A stretch of DNA of 64,000 nucleotides. It comes from Humulus lupulus. Lineage: Eukaryota > Streptophyta > Magnoliopsida > Rosales > Cannabaceae. The stretch is taken from positions 102,139,868 to 102,203,867 of the forward strand of contig NC_084797.1 of assembly GCF_963169125.1 (NCBI RefSeq), read 5' to 3'. This document shows, piece by piece, positions 12,416 to 23,140 of the stretch. Positions within the stretch are counted from its first letter, which is position 1. Each line of letters begins with the position of its first letter. Both the position numbers and the translations under genes were made by a program. The notes below the pieces were generated by a model. The model had not been told where the DNA came from. It saw only the letters and a program-made list of their open reading frames with translations, and did not search any database.

Positions 12416-13755
12416 GTTTCGGGTGGCGGGAACTCAAACCTAAGGGCTCGGGAAGGGTTCTACTACTCAGTTTAGTAGAATTCGAGGTCTCGAAGGCTAG
12501 GACTCAGTCTGGAAGTATTTATTTACCAGATATTGATGGATTTCACTTATTATGGTTGTGAGTAGGGTACCGCTAGGTATCGGAATGAGATCATGCTCGG
12601 GGAGGGGGGGGGGGGTTGTTAATTAGCCAGTGCTTGGACCAGAGGTAAGAAAACTACACCCAATACATGATATATGTGAGGCTCTGCCTGGTTGTTAAAT
12701 AATGCTATGATTAGAGCTCGGGCCCCTGTGAATGAGCATGATTATGATTATATCTTTGATTGTTTGATTAAAAATGCTTGAATGCTCTGTATCTGGATAA
12801 TTGTTAAATGATGTATGCTTGTCTACTTTATCTGATTTAAAATGCTTGACTTATAAGTCATGGACGACAATAGCGCACTGAGTGTTGGTCGAATGTAAAT
12901 CAAGGGCGGCAATAGCGCCCTGACGCTGGTCAAAAGCATTGACTTATAAGTCAAGGGTGACAATAGCGCACGAAGCGCAGGCCGATATGGTTAGGCATTA
13001 TTAGGAGTGGGATATATGCTTGACCGACCCTGTGGTCATTGGAAATTAAAGCGCCAGTTATGCTGGGCCAGCTCTAAGGCTGGTTATATAGAGGATAAGG
13101 CAATGGGCCCTAGGTTGACTCTATAGTCCCATATCCTAGGGCAATGGGCCCTGGTGTGACTCTATAGTCATTTATTTTAGGGCAGCAGCCTAGGGGTGAC
13201 TCTATGGTCACATATATAGGGCAACAGGCCCTGGTGTGGCACTGTAGTCACTTATCTTAATAGAATGCATGCATGAGTAGGGTTATTACTGCTAGGCATG
13301 CTTATTATGATTTGTAATATGTTATTAACTGCTTATGAGCATGGGTAAGTTTTCTTGCTGAGCCTCGGTTCATGGGTGCTTTGTGGTGTAGGTAAGGAGA
13401 AAGGGAAGATGAATCAGCCATGAGTTGGAGAGCTTCGGTGGCGACGTGCACATATGCAGCTACTCGACCATCATGGTCGAGATTTCTCATAAGAACTAGG
13501 GTTAAACCCTATTTTGCCGCTTAGGTCGGCTTATTGTAACTTTTGAGTTGTAAATAACATTTTCAATGTTTATTTTGGGATCCCATGTACGAACGTAAAC
13601 ATTTTAATGAAATGGTTATTCATTTTGAGCGAAATTTTTAACCCTAACCCGTTAATAACATTTAGTTACACGTTTATGGCCAAGAGACTCGTTTAGAGAG
13701 TCTAGCACTATTTAAAATACATAGTGTGACGTTCTTGGTTATCCAGGGCATTACA
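12416..13755 (+). mobile_element. 3' LTR fragment of element C (5'-truncated)
   Basis: Its end, CCAGGGCATTACA at 13743-13755, is the inverse of the TGTAACGCCCTGG start of the minus-strand LTRs, so this LTR is plus-strand like C. The first part of the LTR and the polypurine tract are missing: the sequence runs from integrase C-terminus straight into mid-LTR. It contains repeats of GACTTATAAGTC near 12845-12960, a run of 12 G at 12604-12615, and a roughly 40-bp tandem repeat at 13099-13260. Beyond 13755 copia sequence starts. Confidence 0.72.
13099..13260 (+). repeat. About 40-bp tandem repeat, four copies, in LTR of C
   Basis: Four diverged units share GGCAAtGGGCCCTgGtgTGACTcTatAGTC-like cores at intervals of about 39-42 bp. 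The array lies in the downstream part of the LTR. Two units end in TTA-rich tails. No coding or regulatory role can be read from the sequence. Confidence 0.6.
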
Positions 13756-15364
13756 TGTACCTAGAGTAATCATCTATGAAATAATAAAATATCTACTTCC
13801 TCCTCTAGTCAACATGTCATTTAGTTAACATAAATCACTATGTATCGAATCCAATAATTTAGAATTTCTATCAACACTTGGAAAAGGTTTCTTATTCTTT
13901 TTAGTTTTTACACATAATTCACATTTATCATGCCCAACATTATCACAATTAATCAATCCACATTTAATTGCTCTTTTAATTGTGCTGAATCATATATGTG
14001 CAAGTCTAACATGACACAGAGTAATAGAATTTGAGTCAAGCATAGAACAAGAATAAGTATAAGTTTTATTGTTCACATCATCAATAGAAGTACAAAGTTT
14101 AAACATGCCATCACATGCATATCCCTTCCCCACAAAAATGTTCCTCTTAGACAAAGTGAGCTTTCCAGAATCTATCACAACCTTTATTCCTAGCTTTCCA
14201 AGAAAATTTTCACTCACAAGGTTTCTACTAATTTCTGGTACATACAAAACATTTTTGAGTAGAACCTTCTTGTCGAAAGTGAAGAATAGATCAATTATTC
14301 CCTTGCCTTAAACCCTGGACCTTTTCTCATTGCCCATTTGGATTCCATGCCCTTTCTTTGAAGTTTCAAAGGTCTTGAATAAAGATTTATCATAAGTAAT
14401 ATGGATTGTAGCACAAGTATCATACCACCCTCCATTTACCTTTCCATGCATGGCTTTAATCTCACTTACTGTTGCCACTAACTATTATTCAATTCAATTA
14501 ACCCTTGCCTCATTATTGTGGTTCCTCTTGAACCTACAATCCTTTGCAAAATGGCCACTCTTGCAACACACAAAACAAGGTCCTTTGGAACTCTTGAATT
14601 TACCTTCATTCTTCTTAGGCCCCGAGGGTTTGTAACCCTTACCTCCATTCTTCGCAATTCATTTTCCTTTGTTGTTGTTGGGAGGTTTAGCCTCCACATT
14701 GGCTAGAAGTCTCTCCATTAGACTCTTCCACATTCTTATCTCTTGAATAGGATTCCTCCTCAATCCTTACGCGTTTGAGAATTTCCTCCAAGGAAATCTC
14801 CTCATTCTTGTGGAGGATTTTCTTTCTATAGCTCCTCTAAGATGGAGGCAACTTGGATGTAATCGCACCAAGGAATTATTCTGGAAATACAATATTTAGG
14901 GTAGATAGCTTATTCACAATAATTTATAATTCATTTAATTATGGTAGAAGGGGTTTCATATCACAAAACTTAAATTCTATATATTGAGTAATAAGGAATT
15001 TATTTACACCTTCTTCTTCCACTTTGTGCTTGTTCTCAAATGCTTCCTAAATCTCCTTAGCAATCTTTGTGTTGGTGTAGAGATCATACAACCAATCTAA
15101 GAGAGCATTGAGAATGTGACCCTTACATATAAGTTCACCATCTTCACATTTCTTCCTTTCTTTGATGACTTCTTGAGTGTCATGCTCCTTAACAAGTTTT
15201 ATGGTCTTTAGATCATTGTCTAGGATGTAGAACATCCAAAGAGTAGTTAGCAAAAACCTATTCATGTCTTGCCAACAAAAAAAATTAGTTCAATCAAATC
15301 TATCAAATTGAACAGATTCTTGTGTCATGAATTTCAAAGTCAAAATCAAAGATGATTCTTCCAT
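13756..15364 (-). pseudogene. Ty1/copia gag to integrase start (copy 1), minus strand
   Basis: Reading down from the ATG at 15364: gag with MRFLL-type helices (15265-15047); a zinc knuckle CFVCCKSGHFAKDC near 14580-14540 that fits CX2CX4HX4C; a protease start WYDTCATIH near 14425; and the GAG-pre-integrase part NVLYVPEISRN to CHVRLAHI (14250-13990). Integrase is cut at 13756 where element C begins. Stops occur from the start of gag onward. The right-hand copia at 24681-27054 is the same family. Confidence 0.82.
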
Positions 15365-15506
15365 GATGATGTATCTCAACGTGTAAACATCTTTAGTGAA
15401 AATTCTACTACACAATCTCATTTTTTCACTTCAACTTTAGTGAAAATTCTTATTTTGCACCTCAACATGTAAACATCTTAACCATTATATTTAACCCATC
15501 TCAACA
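15365..15506 (-). mobile_element. Copia LTR fragment joined to gag
   Basis: On the minus strand an LTR-like start TGTTGAGATGGG at 15506 follows directly after a polypurine tract. Only about 140 bp separate it from the gag ATG, far shorter than a normal copia LTR plus leader, and no primer site is visible. A direct repeat GAATTTTCACTAAAG occurs twice inside. I read it as a deleted LTR shared by two copies of one copia family. Confidence 0.55.
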
Positions 15507-15518
15507 TTCCCCCACTTG
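15507..15518 (-). other. Copia polypurine tract
   Basis: The minus strand reads AAGTGGGGGAA immediately before the LTR start at 15506. The purine run primes plus-strand DNA synthesis and marks the 3' LTR boundary in copia elements. Confidence 0.7.
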
Positions 15519-16062
15519 GTTAAACATATTCCTCTGTTCTTAGCATAACAATTTTGGTGTATAAAATAAACTATGTTTCGATTTGAACTTTACCTTAGTG
15601 AAAGTATTACAAAGCCTTATCGAAGTCATTGGCGTCTTAAAGATTGAACCAAGTACTCCTTAATGATAATATCGGTAATGCCTCACACACCTTCACTTGT
15701 CCATTCATTTTCCCACTGTCGCGCTTAGCACTTTATATGGCCTCGTGCTCATCCATTTCATGAACTTTCTGGGGAGAAACTCCAACTCCCATGAGAAGCG
15801 GTGCCACCTCTAAGGACATATAGTTGAAGTTCTTACAACATACTTGCTACCTTTAGAGATGCTTGTTGCACACAACTTAGTTTACTAACCGCATATGCAA
15901 TATTCGCTCTTGTATAGTGAGTGGCGTACATTAGACTCCCTAATGAACTTGCATACTCAAGTTGAGCCACTGCTCTACCATTATTCTTTTCAAGCTTTAT
16001 GCTTGAATCAAATGGTGTATTTGCCTCTTTGATTTTTGTAGAGTCCAAGAACTTTACTTAGC
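15519..16062 (-). pseudogene. Copia RNase H end and 3' untranslated part
   Basis: Minus-strand 16048-15833 encodes the RT/RNase H connection typical of copia: NTPFDSSIKLEKN and YASSLGSLMYATHYTRANIAYAVSKLS. The expected RNase H catalytic block is missing, and sequence passes to an untranslated part and then the polypurine tract. The upstream continuation is at 24683, so element D was inserted between the two pieces. Confidence 0.8.
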
Positions 16063-16474
16063 TAGTTAGATAGTAGTAGCAATAGTAATAGTTGTAGTGT
16101 TTTTATGACTGTGGATTTTGGTTCAGACCGGGATTTAATTGGACACTCATAGTAACACTTGTAGATTTTCTAAGTTTAACTTATAGTTTAAGAATATTAA
16201 TTTTAACCTAAGGTTTGATTAATATGACTGATATTGATGGTGATATTTATTATATTATAAGGTTTAGATAGACCCAATAAGAAAGTAACACTTGTCATGT
16301 GTATGTTTAATGATAATTAAGTATTTTTGAGGAATAAGTTTATTAAGAGTAATATTTGAATATCCTAGGGTCTGTCAACAGCTTTGAAATCGTTAGAGGA
16401 CTTAGTCAAGGCTGTTTACTCAATTCAAATTAGGCTGAAAATGTGCAATTTCGTGTTTAAATATTCAGCATATG

Positions 16475-16612
16475 TCGATAATATCGCAGCTATAGGGGGT
16501 GATATATCGCAATACGGGGATACGAAAAACACGTAACTTCGCACGATCACCTCGACGAGCCTCGGTCATACTGTCCCAGGTGATATATCGCCTACTAGGG
16601 GCGATATATCGG
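16475..16612. repeat. Cluster of GCGATATATCGC-type palindromes in 5' LTR of D
   Basis: Four related sites occur near 16475, 16499, 16581 and 16601; the best form is GCGATATATCGC. The same cluster is present in the 3' LTR (23462-23601). Such repeated self-complementary sites upstream of the TATA box could bind a dimeric factor or form hairpins; that function is inference. Confidence 0.75.
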
Positions 16613-16791
16613 CTCCTTTGATATATTTTTGAATGTTTTTGAAAACGTTCTCATTTTAATCCTTAACCTCTTGATAAGTCCAGCATCTTTCCGACCGAGT
16701 CTTCAGCCTTTGCTGAACGATAATTCAATTATTTTTCACTTAAAAAGCCATTATTTTATTCAAGTTAAATGAAGATCTTTTCATTCTTGAA

Positions 16792-16804
16792 CTCTATAAA
16801 TAGG
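16792..16804 (+). promoter_or_regulatory. TATA box of LTR D
   Basis: CTCTATAAATAGG fits the plant TATA consensus and lies about 1.2 kb before the end of the LTR. The identical site recurs in the 3' LTR near 23780. It is the likely core promoter for genomic RNA of element D. Confidence 0.6.
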
Positions 16805-17970
16805 ACCTAGTACCCAGCCATGTATTCATTCATCAAGCTAAGTTCAGAGGCTGCAAGCTGCTAGGTTATTTTTGAGTGCTTAAACACTTGGGTTGGGGAT
16901 TATAAGCTTAAACATTTTAAGCTTACCAAACACTTGGGAAGTAAGGTTTATAGCACATTTCGGTTCAAGGTTTAGATCGGTCATAGAAGCATTCAAGGTA
17001 TTCTAAACTCTAATTCATTTTGGTATTGTTTTCCTTAAGTTCTTATAGTTTTCTACTCAGCACCCTAACTTTATTCTTTATTTTTGGATAGGAAATCTAA
17101 GATCTTGAACATAAGGTTTTTGGTAAGTATATTCTTGATGGTATAGTTCGTCCATTCTTTTCATTCCTTTTTCTTCAGTATACTCACCCTTTCATTGATG
17201 GTTTTTAGGAGTGTTCCAAAGTCCCAAACCTGTTCTCATAGCCCGTTATTTTTGGTAAGGAAAATAGGGTAGGATATTATATGTTATGCTATATGTTATC
17301 TTATGATTTATGTGTTATGTTATGTTATGTATAGACTTGGGCATATGACTTGTATAACTAACAAGCCCCAATAAATTTATGGCCATATGACTTGCTTAGC
17401 TAGCAAGCCCCGTAAATCTAATGGGCATATGACTTGTTTATTTTACAAGCCCCAAGTAATAATGGCCATTATAGTATATGTGATATACGTTTTTGATATG
17501 TTTTAGTATATGTTGCGATATGAATTTTATGTATATGATTTACATGTTAGGTTTTCCTTGCTGGGCATTAGGCTCACTCCTATATGTTTATATGTGCAGG
17601 AAAATAGCTTTGGTGGCGGGAAAGGTTCTTGGAAGCTTGGGGATGTGTATTTAGGCGGAATGGAATCAATGGACCGAGCGTTCTATTCGAGGATGGAGTC
17701 TCTTTAATTATGGTTTTCTATGTATTTTTCCGCAATTGGTTGTAATAAGTTTTAATTAAGTTTTCATTATGTCAAAGTTATGTTATGTTTTTATTTAAAA
17801 AAAAAAACAATGGGATCCCATATCCTGCTTTAAATTTTATGTAGTTTAACATTTGTTTTACAAGTTTTTAATGAAGTTATGATTATTTCACTAGTAAGTT
17901 TTATTAAAAATTAGTGTCTATGTATAGTAGTCATTAATGGTCCAAAGTCTAGAGTAGTTGGGTCATTACA

Positions 17971-18122
17971 GTTGGTATCAGAGAAACGGTTCATCCGCAT
18001 GAAGTTCTCCTCGATACACACACTCAAAGGTCTGAATCTGACTGCCAATTAAGTATTTAAGTTATAGTTATTATGCTTATATGTATAGCTAACAATTTTA
18101 GCATTTATGTTTTCAGTTAAGT
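17971..18122 (+). other. Primer-binding site and leader of element D
   Basis: TGGTATCAGAGAA at 17973-17985, two bases after the LTR, matches the 3' end of initiator tRNA-Met for eleven bases. It sets minus-strand DNA priming and confirms that D is plus-strand. The leader to the first ATG at 18123 has no other recognised feature. Confidence 0.85.
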
Positions 18123-18599
18123 ATGAACGGAGCATTAACCTATGAGGATATCTGAGCCATTAAGGCTTTAAAGAGAATAAGAGAACCGAGAAACACCATA
18201 GGAACACTAGAGAGAATCACTCGGAGACTGCTTTTGTTCCACAGAGAAATAGTACACCTTCAAGAGTCTAAGCAAATCATGATGAGTGCAACAGAACAAT
18301 ACATTTTAGTAATTAGACTATTTAGAGATTTTCATCCCGTAATTGCATCCTTAGAGGAGATATGGGAAACAATGGATGATGAAGATGAACTGCCAGTGGC
18401 AATGCGATATTACTTTCTCTTAGTTAGGTTCACTGCAAAATCAGAATTTCAGTTTACAAATGAGCAAAAACATAGGATTTTTACGAACCTTCCTCGAGGA
18501 CATTTTGAGGCACATGATAATGAAGATTATGAAGAGCTAGATGATGATATGCTAGATGAAGGATCAGATGTAGAAGATCCTGATTTTTACAATAGTTAG
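18123..18599 (+). pseudogene. Unrecognised 158-codon ORF upstream of gag in element D
   Basis: From the ATG at 18123 one frame runs to the TAG at 18597, broken only by a TGA at codon 11. The product would be mostly helical and charged in the middle (FHREIVHLQESKQ, LFRDFHP). It would have a strongly acidic tail of about 30 residues rich in Asp and Glu (EELDDDMLDEGSDVEDPD). I see no zinc knuckle, protease or gag core and recognise no family. It sits between the primer site and gag, where most plant gypsy elements have none. It could be a captured gene piece or a lineage-specific extra ORF. Confidence 0.6.
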
Positions 18600-19112
18600 T
18601 TTCATTGTTTGTTTTATTTTTTTATGGTTGTAATAAGTGAAAACTCTTTTCCAAATTAATATCATGTTATTTTGTATCATGTATGAGTTTGATTTTATTT
18701 TGGCAATCATAATAAATAATAAATAAAATAAATAATGACTAAGTTCGGTGAGGGTGGATACAAATCAATGAACCAAGTTTCTATATTGAGAGTTAGGGGG
18801 CCATAGTAGTGGGAACGATTTTACTAATCCCAGCCCTCCCTCAATATGGTTAACTTTGGAACATAGATGAGTTTCGAGCCTGAGAATTAAGTCATATAGG
18901 ATGATTAGAAACTGACTTAGAAAATAAAGATGGCTTGTTTTTCTAAGTATAGAAACCCACTCTAATAATAAAGAAGACTTATATACTTTTTTTTTCATAA
19001 GAAGTCATAATCAATAGGTCTGAGATATGTTTGTTTTAGAATAAGTTTTTGCCTTAGAGCCTATTAGGTAAAGTTCTAACATGTTTCTTTCAACTGTTAG
19101 AACTCTGCTACG
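18600..19112 (+). other. Spacer between extra ORF and gag of element D
   Basis: This AT-rich stretch of about 510 bp has no coding signal I recognise. The minus-strand ORF over 18765-18998 has no recognisable product. The spacer may hold a splice acceptor or leader for gag, but no site is convincing. Confidence 0.4.
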
Positions 19113-20290
19113 ATGTTGCTCCGAAGATCTGCACGCACCAACGAAAACGCCTCCAACGTTGTTCCAGCGAACAATGAAGCCCCTCCAGTTCGCAGAAGGG
19201 GAGTGTGTGCTACTACTAGCCGCAACATGCCGGCACCGCCAGCTGACAACACTACGGAGATCGCCAGACTGCGACAACAAGTTGAGGAACTTTTTCCGCA
19301 GCAATGACAACAGGCTCAGCCCCACACTCAACCTCCACCGCAGCCGCAGCCACAGCAAATGGCCTCAGCAACCCTAACAAGTTGGTCCATATGGGGGATG
19401 GCCAGTGGCAAACTACGCGCCGTATCCAGTACAGCACATGGAGCTAGTTTATGAGAGGTTCTGCAAGCAGCACGCTCCAAACTTTGAAGGAACTACAGAC
19501 CCCTTTGAGGCAGAAGAGTGGCTAAGGAATGTGGAGCCAATTCTGACGCACATGAATCTCAGTAATGCAGACCGTATATCATGCGTCTCGTCATTTCTCA
19601 AGAAGGATGCCAGGATATGGTGAGACTTGGTCCAGCAATTGCATGATGTTCCCACCATGACATGGACTCGATTTTTGGAGCTGTTCCACAAGAAGTATTA
19701 CAATTCGACTGTACTCGCTACGAGAGTTGAGGAGTTCGCCAACTTGAAGCAAGGTAGTTTATCAGTGGCAGAATATGCTCGTCAGTTCGACCGCCTAGCT
19801 AAGTTCGCATCTGAGATGGTTCCAACTGATTTTCTGAGGGCGAACAAGTTTGTTAGAGGACTTCTATCGAAGATCGAGATGGGGGTTAAGCTAGCAAACC
19901 TGAGGAATACTACGTATGCTGACGTTCTTGAGACGGCAATAGAAGTAGAGAGGTTGCAGGCTAATGTAAGTAAAGAAGAAGCCAGTAAGCCTGAGCCTAG
20001 ATAGCAGAGTCAACCTCAGACCAGTCGGAACAACAACCATAATAGCAACCATCAGTCGAGCAACAACAGTAACGGTCAGAAGAGAAGGCATCCTGATAAC
20101 AAGCAATCTGACAGCGATAAGAGGGCACAGACAAATAATGGGGGAAATAGGCCGAGTTATGTGGAATATCCGCCATGTGCTAAGTGTCAGAAGAAACATC
20201 CTGAAGAATGTCGTGCAAACACCAAGGAATGTTTTAACTGTGGTCAAGAAGGACACCAAAAATGAGATTGTCCTCAGTGCAAGCCATAAG
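19113..20290 (+). pseudogene. gag of element D
   Basis: Gag forms the virus-like particle. The frame opens MLLRRSARTNENAS at 19113, and a frameshift near 19376 moves it to the frame with HMELVYERFCKQHAPNFEG. The capsid core includes ADRISCVSSFLKKDARIW and the SVAEYARQFDRLAKFA block near 19765. Near 20170-20275 there is a first Cys/His cluster and then a zinc knuckle, CFNCGQEGHQK-DCP, with a stop in place of its residue 12. Stops at 19621, 20002, 20263 and 20287 make it non-functional. Confidence 0.88.
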
Positions 20291-23140
20291 GGAAGAAGGA
20301 CGACAAGATGGTTCCTGCTTGGGTTTTTGCCTTAACCCAAGGAGAGGCTGATGCTAGCAATAAGGTGGTAACAAGTCAGGTTTCTATCCTCAATAACATA
20401 TGGTCTATATTATTTGATTCAGGAGTCACTCATTCGTATATCTCGTTAGGAATGATAGAAAAACTAGACAAACCTTGTGAAATATTTAGAACTAGGTTTG
20501 TAACTGAGTTGCCTTCGGGCAAAGTAGTTCTATCATCACGGATAGTACGAGGCATACCGATCAAGATTGAGGACGTAGAACTAGAAGGAGACCTGATAGA
20601 ATTGGTGATCAAGGACTTTGACGTAATACTAGGCCTGTACTGGCTAGCACGGCATGGCGCAACCAACGACTGCAAATGCAAGAAGGTGATGTTCGAGACT
20701 CCTGACGGCCAGAAACTATGCTTCATGGGACAAGCTTCAGGATTACGCACCCCGTTAATATCATCTCTCAAGGCTCAAAGAATGATGGAAAAAGGATGCC
20801 AAGCATTCTTAGCCAGCATCACAGATGTGGTAAAGGAGACACCACTTAAGGTTGGAGATGTCCGTATTGTAAGAGAATTCCCAGAGGTATTTCCCGATGA
20901 CTTGCCAGGATTGTCGCCAACTCGGGAAATTGACTTCACGATAGAATTAGTACCAGGCACCAAGCCTATCTCTAAGGCACCATACCGAATGGCACCTACA
21001 GAACTCAAGGAGTAAAAGACGCAGCTACAAGAACTCCTAGACTTGGGTTTTATTAGGCCAAGCCATTCACCATGGGGAGCACCGGTGTTATTCGTGAAGA
21101 AAAAGGACGGGAGCATGCAGATGTGCATAGACTATCGCGAGCTGAACAAGTTAACAATTAAGAACAAATACCCGCTACCCCAGATCGACGACTTGTTTGA
21201 TCAACTCTAAGGTGCAACTGTATTCTCAAAGATTGATTTACAGTCTGGGTATCATCAGCTCAAGGTAAAGGGAGAAGATATTCCTAAGACAGCCTTTAGA
21301 ACTCGTTATGGACATTACGAGTTCTTGGTTATGCCCTTTGGTCTTACTAACACACCAGCCGTGTTTATGGACTTGATGAATAGGATCTTCAAGGACTACT
21401 TAGATAAATTTGTCGTAGTGTTCATCGACGATATCTTAGTATACTCTAAGGATGAAGTAAAGCACGAGGAACATTTGAGGTTGATTTTGTCACGACTGAA
21501 GGAGCATCAACTCTACGCCAAGTTCAAGAAATGCGAATTTTGGCTTTCGCAAGTGGCGTTCCTCGGGCACATTATATCAAAAGATGGAGTTGCAGTAGAC
21601 CCATCAAAGGTAGAGGCCGTAAAGGATTGGCCAAGACCAAAGAATGCATCTGAAGTAAGAAGCTTTCTAGGGTTAGCAGGTTATTATAGGAGGTTCATAG
21701 AAGGCTTTTCTAAGATAGCCACTCCACTCACCAACCTGACCCGGAAACAACAAAGATTCAACTGGAATGATAGATGTGAAGAAAGCTTCCAGTTGCTTAA
21801 GGATAAGCTTTGCTCAGCACCAGTACTCTGTGTACCGAAACCCAACGATAAGTTCGTAGTTTACTGCGATGCATCAAAGCAAGGATTGGGTTGCGTGCTG
21901 ATGCAAAATGATAAGGTGATAGCCTACGCCTCATGATAGTTGAAGGAGTACGATCAGCGCTATCCAACTCATGATATGGAGTTGGTAGCAGTGGTCTTTG
22001 CGTTGAAAATCTGGCACCATTATCTATACGGAGAACAGTGCGAGATTTATACGGACCACAAAAGTTTAAAGTACTTCTTTACTCAGAAGGAGCTCAACAT
22101 GAGGCAGCGCAGGTGGTTAGAGTTAGTGAAGGATTACGACTGCGAAATCCTATACCACCTGGGAAAAGCAAACGTAGTTGCCAATGCGCTTAGTAGGAAA
22201 AGTTATGGAAGTTTAGCAGCTTTAGCCGGAATAGAAAGCTGATCAGTGCCGAAATAGAAGTAGTTGTAGGCAAGCTGGCTAACTTGTCTATCCAGTCGAA
22301 TTTGCTAGAAGATATATGGATTGGTCAGGGACATGATGACACACTAGCAGCACATATGGATGCAGTCAGAGAAGGCAATACCACAGATTTCTCAATATCT
22401 AGTCAAGATTTATTGAGATATAAGGATCGGGTATGCGTGCCAAATGATCAAAGGATTAAGAAGACGATTCTAGAATAAGCGCACAGTACCCCGTACTCAG
22501 TTCATCCAGGGTATACCAAGATGACTCATGACATCAAGGCAATCTATTGGTGGCCAGGGATGAAGAAGGACATAGCAGAGTTTGTGTCCAAGTGTCTTGT
22601 ATGCCAGCAAGTGAAAGCAGAGCATCAGCGGCCTGCAGGCTTATTGCAAACGCTTAGCGTACCAGAATGGAAGTGGGATGATATAGCTATGGACTTTGTG
22701 ACAGGTTTGCCAAGGACGAATAAGCAGCATGATTCCGCTTGGATAGTAATAGATAGACTAACCAAGTCAGCTCATTTCCTACCTGTTAAGACTTCATACA
22801 TGGCAGACCAATATGCAGACATCTATGTCCAAGAGATAGTACGGTTGCATGGAATCCCCAAGACAATAGTGTCGGATAGAGGATCGGTGTTTAAATCGAG
22901 ATTTTGGGGAAGTTTACAGCAAGCTATGGGTACTAAGTTAAGTCTTAGTAAAGCTTTTCATCCTCAGACAGACGGGCAGTATGAGCATACGATTTAGATT
23001 TTAGAAGATATGCTATGCGCATGTGTACTTGATTTCGGAGGATCATGGAATAAGTACTTGTCGCTGATAGAGTTCTCCTACAACAATAGCTACCAGTCAA
23101 CGATCGGGATGGCACCTTATGAATTGTTATATGAAAGGAG
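20291..23140 (+). pseudogene. pol of element D: protease, RT, RNase H, integrase
   Basis: The domains follow in order. Protease has an intact LFDSGVTHSYIS near 20410. RT has [16 protein letters not shown] near 21040 and FIDDILVYS at 21421. RNase H has VYCDAS near 21860 and [13 protein letters not shown] near 22050. Integrase has HHCC (His 22480 and 22501, Cys 22592 and 22601), the core Asp residues near 22686 and 22876, and the Glu of GQYEHT near 22980. Stops and a frameshift near 22222 break it. Integrase ends abruptly after PYELLYER, where LTR sequence begins. Domain order is that of Tekay/Del-like Ty3/gypsy. Confidence 0.92.

Larger units (their letters stand above)
16063..17970 (+). mobile_element. 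5' LTR of plus-strand Ty3/gypsy element D
   Basis: The end GGGTCATTACA at 17960-17970 is followed by a primer site. From 16151 on it matches the 3' copy at 23139-24680. If the LTR is counted from 16151, the length difference (1820 against 1542) is the 278-bp gap seen in the 3' copy near 24110. The true 5' edge lies between 16063 and 16151 and I cannot fix it. Inside are a palindrome cluster (16475-16612), a TATA box at 16792, and a three-unit ACAAGCCCC repeat (17341-17455). Confidence 0.82.

Noticed and set aside
17973..17985. Part of a tRNA gene
   Set aside because: Only the 3'-end complement of tRNA-Met is present, next to an LTR; it is a primer-binding site. No cloverleaf is seen there or at 1169 and 30567.
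18765..18998. Minus-strand 77-codon ORF before gag of D
   Set aside because: It lies in AT-rich spacer, has no recognisable domain and opposes the element's transcription.
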